Origin: a virus
Length of the DNA: 35,050 bases
IMG/VR virus record: IMGVR_UViG_3300032006_002535
Coordinates: 1-35,050 of that record
Direction: 5' to 3' (one strand)
The position numbers were made by a program, and so were the translations under genes. Under the pieces are notes generated by a model. It did no database searches, was not told where the DNA came from, and saw nothing but the letters and a program-made list of their open reading frames with translations. Below are positions 32,728-35,050 of this stretch, one piece after another (within the stretch, counting starts at the first letter, position 1; each line of letters starts with the position of its first letter).

Positions 32728-34215
32728 CTAGCAGCTTCCTACAGTCCACGATTGATTGAGGTTAAATCTTCCTGTTTTGGGATCCCACGTCTTGGATGAG
32801 GCCGTTACAAAAACTTGCTCATAATTATTAGACAATATAGAAGCGTAATTAAGTACAAACTGATCGTATGCGTCCGGGGCATCGTAGAAGTCGTTCTCGT
32901 AGGTGGTGGCGTTCAGGTAGTAGCAGCTTGTGGGTCTTGGCAAGATAGCTTCAATAGAAAGTTCTCTGGTACGCGGTCCTATGGTTCCTATACTTTGAAG
33001 AAGGGGTCCTGATACTTTTCCTAAAACGGTAAGAGACGCAAAAACGTCGTTAGGCTCGGTCTCGGTAAAGGTGATATTTTCTGTAATTGCGTGATCATAA
33101 CAATGAGCGGGACGATTATCGTAAGTAAATGAATAAGTAACTGTTCCCGCTATAGGATTATAGCCAAACGTCTGAGTTAATGGGTTGGGATTTAAAGTTC
33201 CAAGTGGCATTCCGGAAAGTCCAGAGCAAACTCCAAATACAGCGTTTGCCCTAGCAAACATGGAGCCCGATATGCCCTCCCAGTGGCTCATCGCATTGTT
33301 AAATTTTGGCGTTCCGCTAGCGGGGCACCCATCATACGAGACCACAGACATGCCGTTAACCGTTCCGTCAACTGTGATCGAGATATTAGGATCTTCTAGA
33401 GACTGCGAGGTGTTGACTTCAAAGTCTTCATACGCAGTTCCACCAGTTAAAGCAATAAAGGTCTGGTTAAGAGAAACCGTACCCTCGGTCTTGTTGACAC
33501 TAAGGCTTCTAAAATTATTGGCGAATGCGCTGCCGGGACACATCAGACCGCTAAGGCCCGTCGCGTCTGCCGGAAATCCTGCCTTGCCCTCTACGAATAA
33601 TTTTGCACGCTCCCACGGATTCTCGTAGGTCCCACTGGGCGCCTGAGCATCCCCCTGAGCGCTGATATTACGTTGAACCGAAAAGAGACTCGGTACGTCG
33701 GTGCCAAATACTGAGAGCGTTCCCCCTGTTCTCTCGTCCATAAACTCCACGGTGAAGTCGTCTGTATAACTAATTATGCCATCCGAACTAAAGTCATTCC
33801 CGCCGGGCCCTACGGGATCAAAGCCAGAGCCTGTTAGAGACGGCAGCTCCAGCGTAATGGTATAGTTGGCACGAACCACATAATTATCGCTTGCGTTATT
33901 TACTTCAAACGAGGTGATACGGGGATATCCGCTAACGATAGGATCGCCACCATCGTCGCAATACAGGCTGAGAAGCTGATAGTCAGAGTTAAAGGCCTCT
34001 CGAAGAGTATCTACTCCGCTAAAGACTTCCTGAAGTCCAGCCTGCGGACTTCCGCCCGGAAGTTTTCCAGTCTTTGGTATAATTTGCCCCTCTAGCGTAA
34101 GCGTGTATCTCGTTCCCAGACCCATTTGAGAGGGGGTCTTAATGTATTCTTTCCCTATCGTAAATAACGGCTTTGGGTTAAAGCTATAGGATCCGTAATT
34201 AAATAGTAGAGCCAT
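32728..34215 (-). CDS. Tail-associated virion protein, 495 aa
   Basis: A 495-aa protein lying between the tape-measure gene and the 1495-aa protein, with no spacer to the latter (TAG directly before ATG). It opens ALLFNYGSYSFNPKPLFTIG and continues in a beta-rich pattern (RYTLTLEGQIIPKTGKLPGG, VFSGVDTLREAF, YTITLELPSLTG) with aromatic strands and loops of Gly/Asn. This composition and position fit a distal tail, tail-completion or baseplate protein. No catalytic motif is seen and no named family is recognised. Confidence 0.65.
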   Translation of the reverse strand: MALLFNYGSYSFNPKPLFTIGKEYIKTPSQMGLGTRYTLTLEGQIIPKTGKLPGGSPQAGLQEVFSGVDTLREAFNSDYQLLSLYCDDGGDPIVSGYPRITSFEVNNASDNYVVRANYTITLELPSLTGSGFDPVGPGGNDFSSDGIISYTDDFTVEFMDERTGGTLSVFGTDVPSLFSVQRNISAQGDAQAPSGTYENPWERAKLFVEGKAGFPADATGLSGLMCPGSAFANNFRSLSVNKTEGTVSLNQTFIALTGGTAYEDFEVNTSQSLEDPNISITVDGTVNGMSVVSYDGCPASGTPKFNNAMSHWEGISGSMFARANAVFGVCSGLSGMPLGTLNPNPLTQTFGYNPIAGTVTYSFTYDNRPAHCYDHAITENITFTETEPNDVFASLTVLGKVSGPLLQSIGTIGPRTRELSIEAILPRPTSCYYLNATTYENDFYDAPDAYDQFVLNYASILSNNYEQVFVTASSKTWDPKTGRFNLNQSWTVGSC

Positions 34216-34226
34216 TTTTTAGTCCT

Positions 34227-35050
34227 TTATGCTCCAGAATTTGGTTGACTAATAGAGGGGTCTTTGGAAGACCCGTCCACATTAGTTCGACTGTTAAATG
34301 CGCTTGCAATGGCGTTCTTTATGGTGCTCTGGGTCTTCTTCGCCTGATCACCCGTAGCTCCGTTACCAGAGAGTCTTACGTCAACTCCCATGTTGCCTTT
34401 CATTTCTATGGAAGTGGCGGCAATGCTTTCCTTCATCTTCTGCCCAACAACGCCTCCTAGCTGAGCAGCCAGATTTTCAGGAGCAAGAGCCGCCCTTATA
34501 GCGTCTCCAACCATCTGGGCACCCTTGGTGAAGGCGCCTATAATACTGTCGGCAGCAAGCTGAGCTCCTCTCTCCAGATCATTTGCTTGACCAACGTTGC
34601 TGGAAGTGCCTCCGACCGGAGGGCCCGTGCGGCCGCCACCGTTAAATTTTAGGCGGTTAACATCATCCATAAACTTATCGCCATACTTTTGAACCGACTC
34701 TCTTTGCATGACATATTCGCCCGCAGTAAGATAGGCCGGGATTGAGTCTACATTTCCACCCCCTTGGTAACCGGGAACGAAGCCACCCCGATTGTACATC
34801 CCGAAGCCCTTGGCTCGTCCCTTGGCCGTTCGGCCACCCATGGACCCGCGTGCTTTCGCTGGGCGAGGAGCCCCGAAGCCACCGAAGCCACCCGAGTGCC
34901 CAAGTCCTAGCCGCTCGGTTTTTTCCTCGTCGCTTTCGCTGAACATCCAGTTCAGCAAGTGCCCGGCTGCTCTCAGCGGGGCCAGTTTGGGATTGCGAAT
35001 GCCCACGGGCAAACCCTGATCGACCCTGCCGCCCTTTTGATAATAAGCCC
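34227..35050 (-). CDS. Tail tape-measure protein, C-terminal part (runs off window)
   Basis: An open frame from the window edge to a stop at 34227 (273 residues seen). GGFVPGYQGGGNVDSIPAYL followed by TAGEYVMQRESVQKYG is a signature I know from the C-terminal ends of phage tape-measure proteins. Gly/Arg-rich linkers precede it (GHSGGFGGFGAPRPAKARGS), and long Ala-rich helices follow (AQMVGDAIRAALAPENLAAQ). The first visible residues continue upstream with no stop, and the only start candidate at 35012 is a TTG within this open frame, so the gene's true start is outside the window. Tape-measure proteins set tail length and pass into the host during DNA entry. Confidence 0.8.
   Translation of the reverse strand, partial: AYYQKGGRVDQGLPVGIRNPKLAPLRAAGHLLNWMFSESDEEKTERLGLGHSGGFGGFGAPRPAKARGSMGGRTAKGRAKGFGMYNRGGFVPGYQGGGNVDSIPAYLTAGEYVMQRESVQKYGDKFMDDVNRLKFNGGGRTGPPVGGTSSNVGQANDLERGAQLAADSIIGAFTKGAQMVGDAIRAALAPENLAAQLGGVVGQKMKESIAATSIEMKGNMGVDVRLSGNGATGDQAKKTQSTIKNAIASAFNSRTNVDGSSKDPSISQPNSGA

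Noticed and set aside
1-35050. tRNA genes, CRISPR arrays or insertion sequences
   Set aside because: No gap is long enough to hold a tRNA outside genes, no regularly spaced direct repeats were noticed, and no transposase or integrase gene is present.

Overview
The window looks like part of the genome of a tailed double-stranded DNA phage (Caudoviricetes), probably an uncultured marine or aquatic virus of a Gram-negative bacterium. The sequence basis is: a phage-style replication block, a small sigma factor, PhoH, the C-terminal end of a tail tape-measure protein followed by large virion proteins, almost no intergenic DNA, and repeated ATGA/GTGA stop-start overlaps. The host assignment is inference. 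No rRNA, tRNA, CRISPR array, insertion sequence or convincing terminator was seen, and no stretch over 300 bases lacks a gene.

Layout. (1) About 1-5731, + strand: replication and transcription. A PD-(D/E)XK-type nuclease precedes a DNA polymerase III alpha subunit that is split into two genes. The N-terminal piece carries PHP, palm and all three catalytic Asp. The C-terminal piece carries fingers and an OB-fold. A zinc-ribbon peptide, a 53-aa peptide and a DEDDh proofreading exonuclease lie between them. A sigma-70-like factor follows. (2) About 5724-15182, + strand: a surface-sugar cassette of four GT-B-like glycosyltransferases, a sugar-phosphate nucleotidyltransferase, a reduced methyltransferase-like protein and several unknowns. 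Inside it sit an ExbB/TolQ/MotA-type channel gene, an ExbD/TolR-like partner with a DUF2135-like outer domain, and a third membrane protein. (3) About 15184-17291, + strand: a Vsr/EDxHD-like endonuclease of homing type, a candidate single-strand annealing protein and a zinc-ribbon protein. (4) About 17288-25907, both strands: metabolic genes. These are a VOC/HPPD-like protein, aldehyde dehydrogenase, class I fructose-bisphosphate aldolase, a saccharopine/lysine-6-dehydrogenase-like protein, an LDH2-family reductase, a glycerophosphodiester phosphodiesterase and an ornithine cyclodeaminase/mu-crystallin-like protein, together with an actin-like ATPase. (5) About 25904-35050, - strand: PhoH and late virion genes (tape-measure C terminus, 495-aa and 1495-aa structural proteins, and two cysteine-rich proteins).

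How the parts may work together. The replication genes would form a self-contained Pol III-like polymerase with its own proofreader. The sigma factor could redirect host RNA polymerase to later genes. The glycosyltransferase block may build or modify a glycan on virion or host surface, and the ion-driven membrane motor embedded in it may power an envelope process. Four oxidoreductases all belong to families with known members acting on lysine, allysine, pipecolate or cyclic imino acids, so a phage-encoded imino-acid redox module is possible. The strongest candidates for an undescribed system are the three-gene membrane motor inside the glycosylation cassette, the split DnaE-exonuclease operon, and the imino-acid module.
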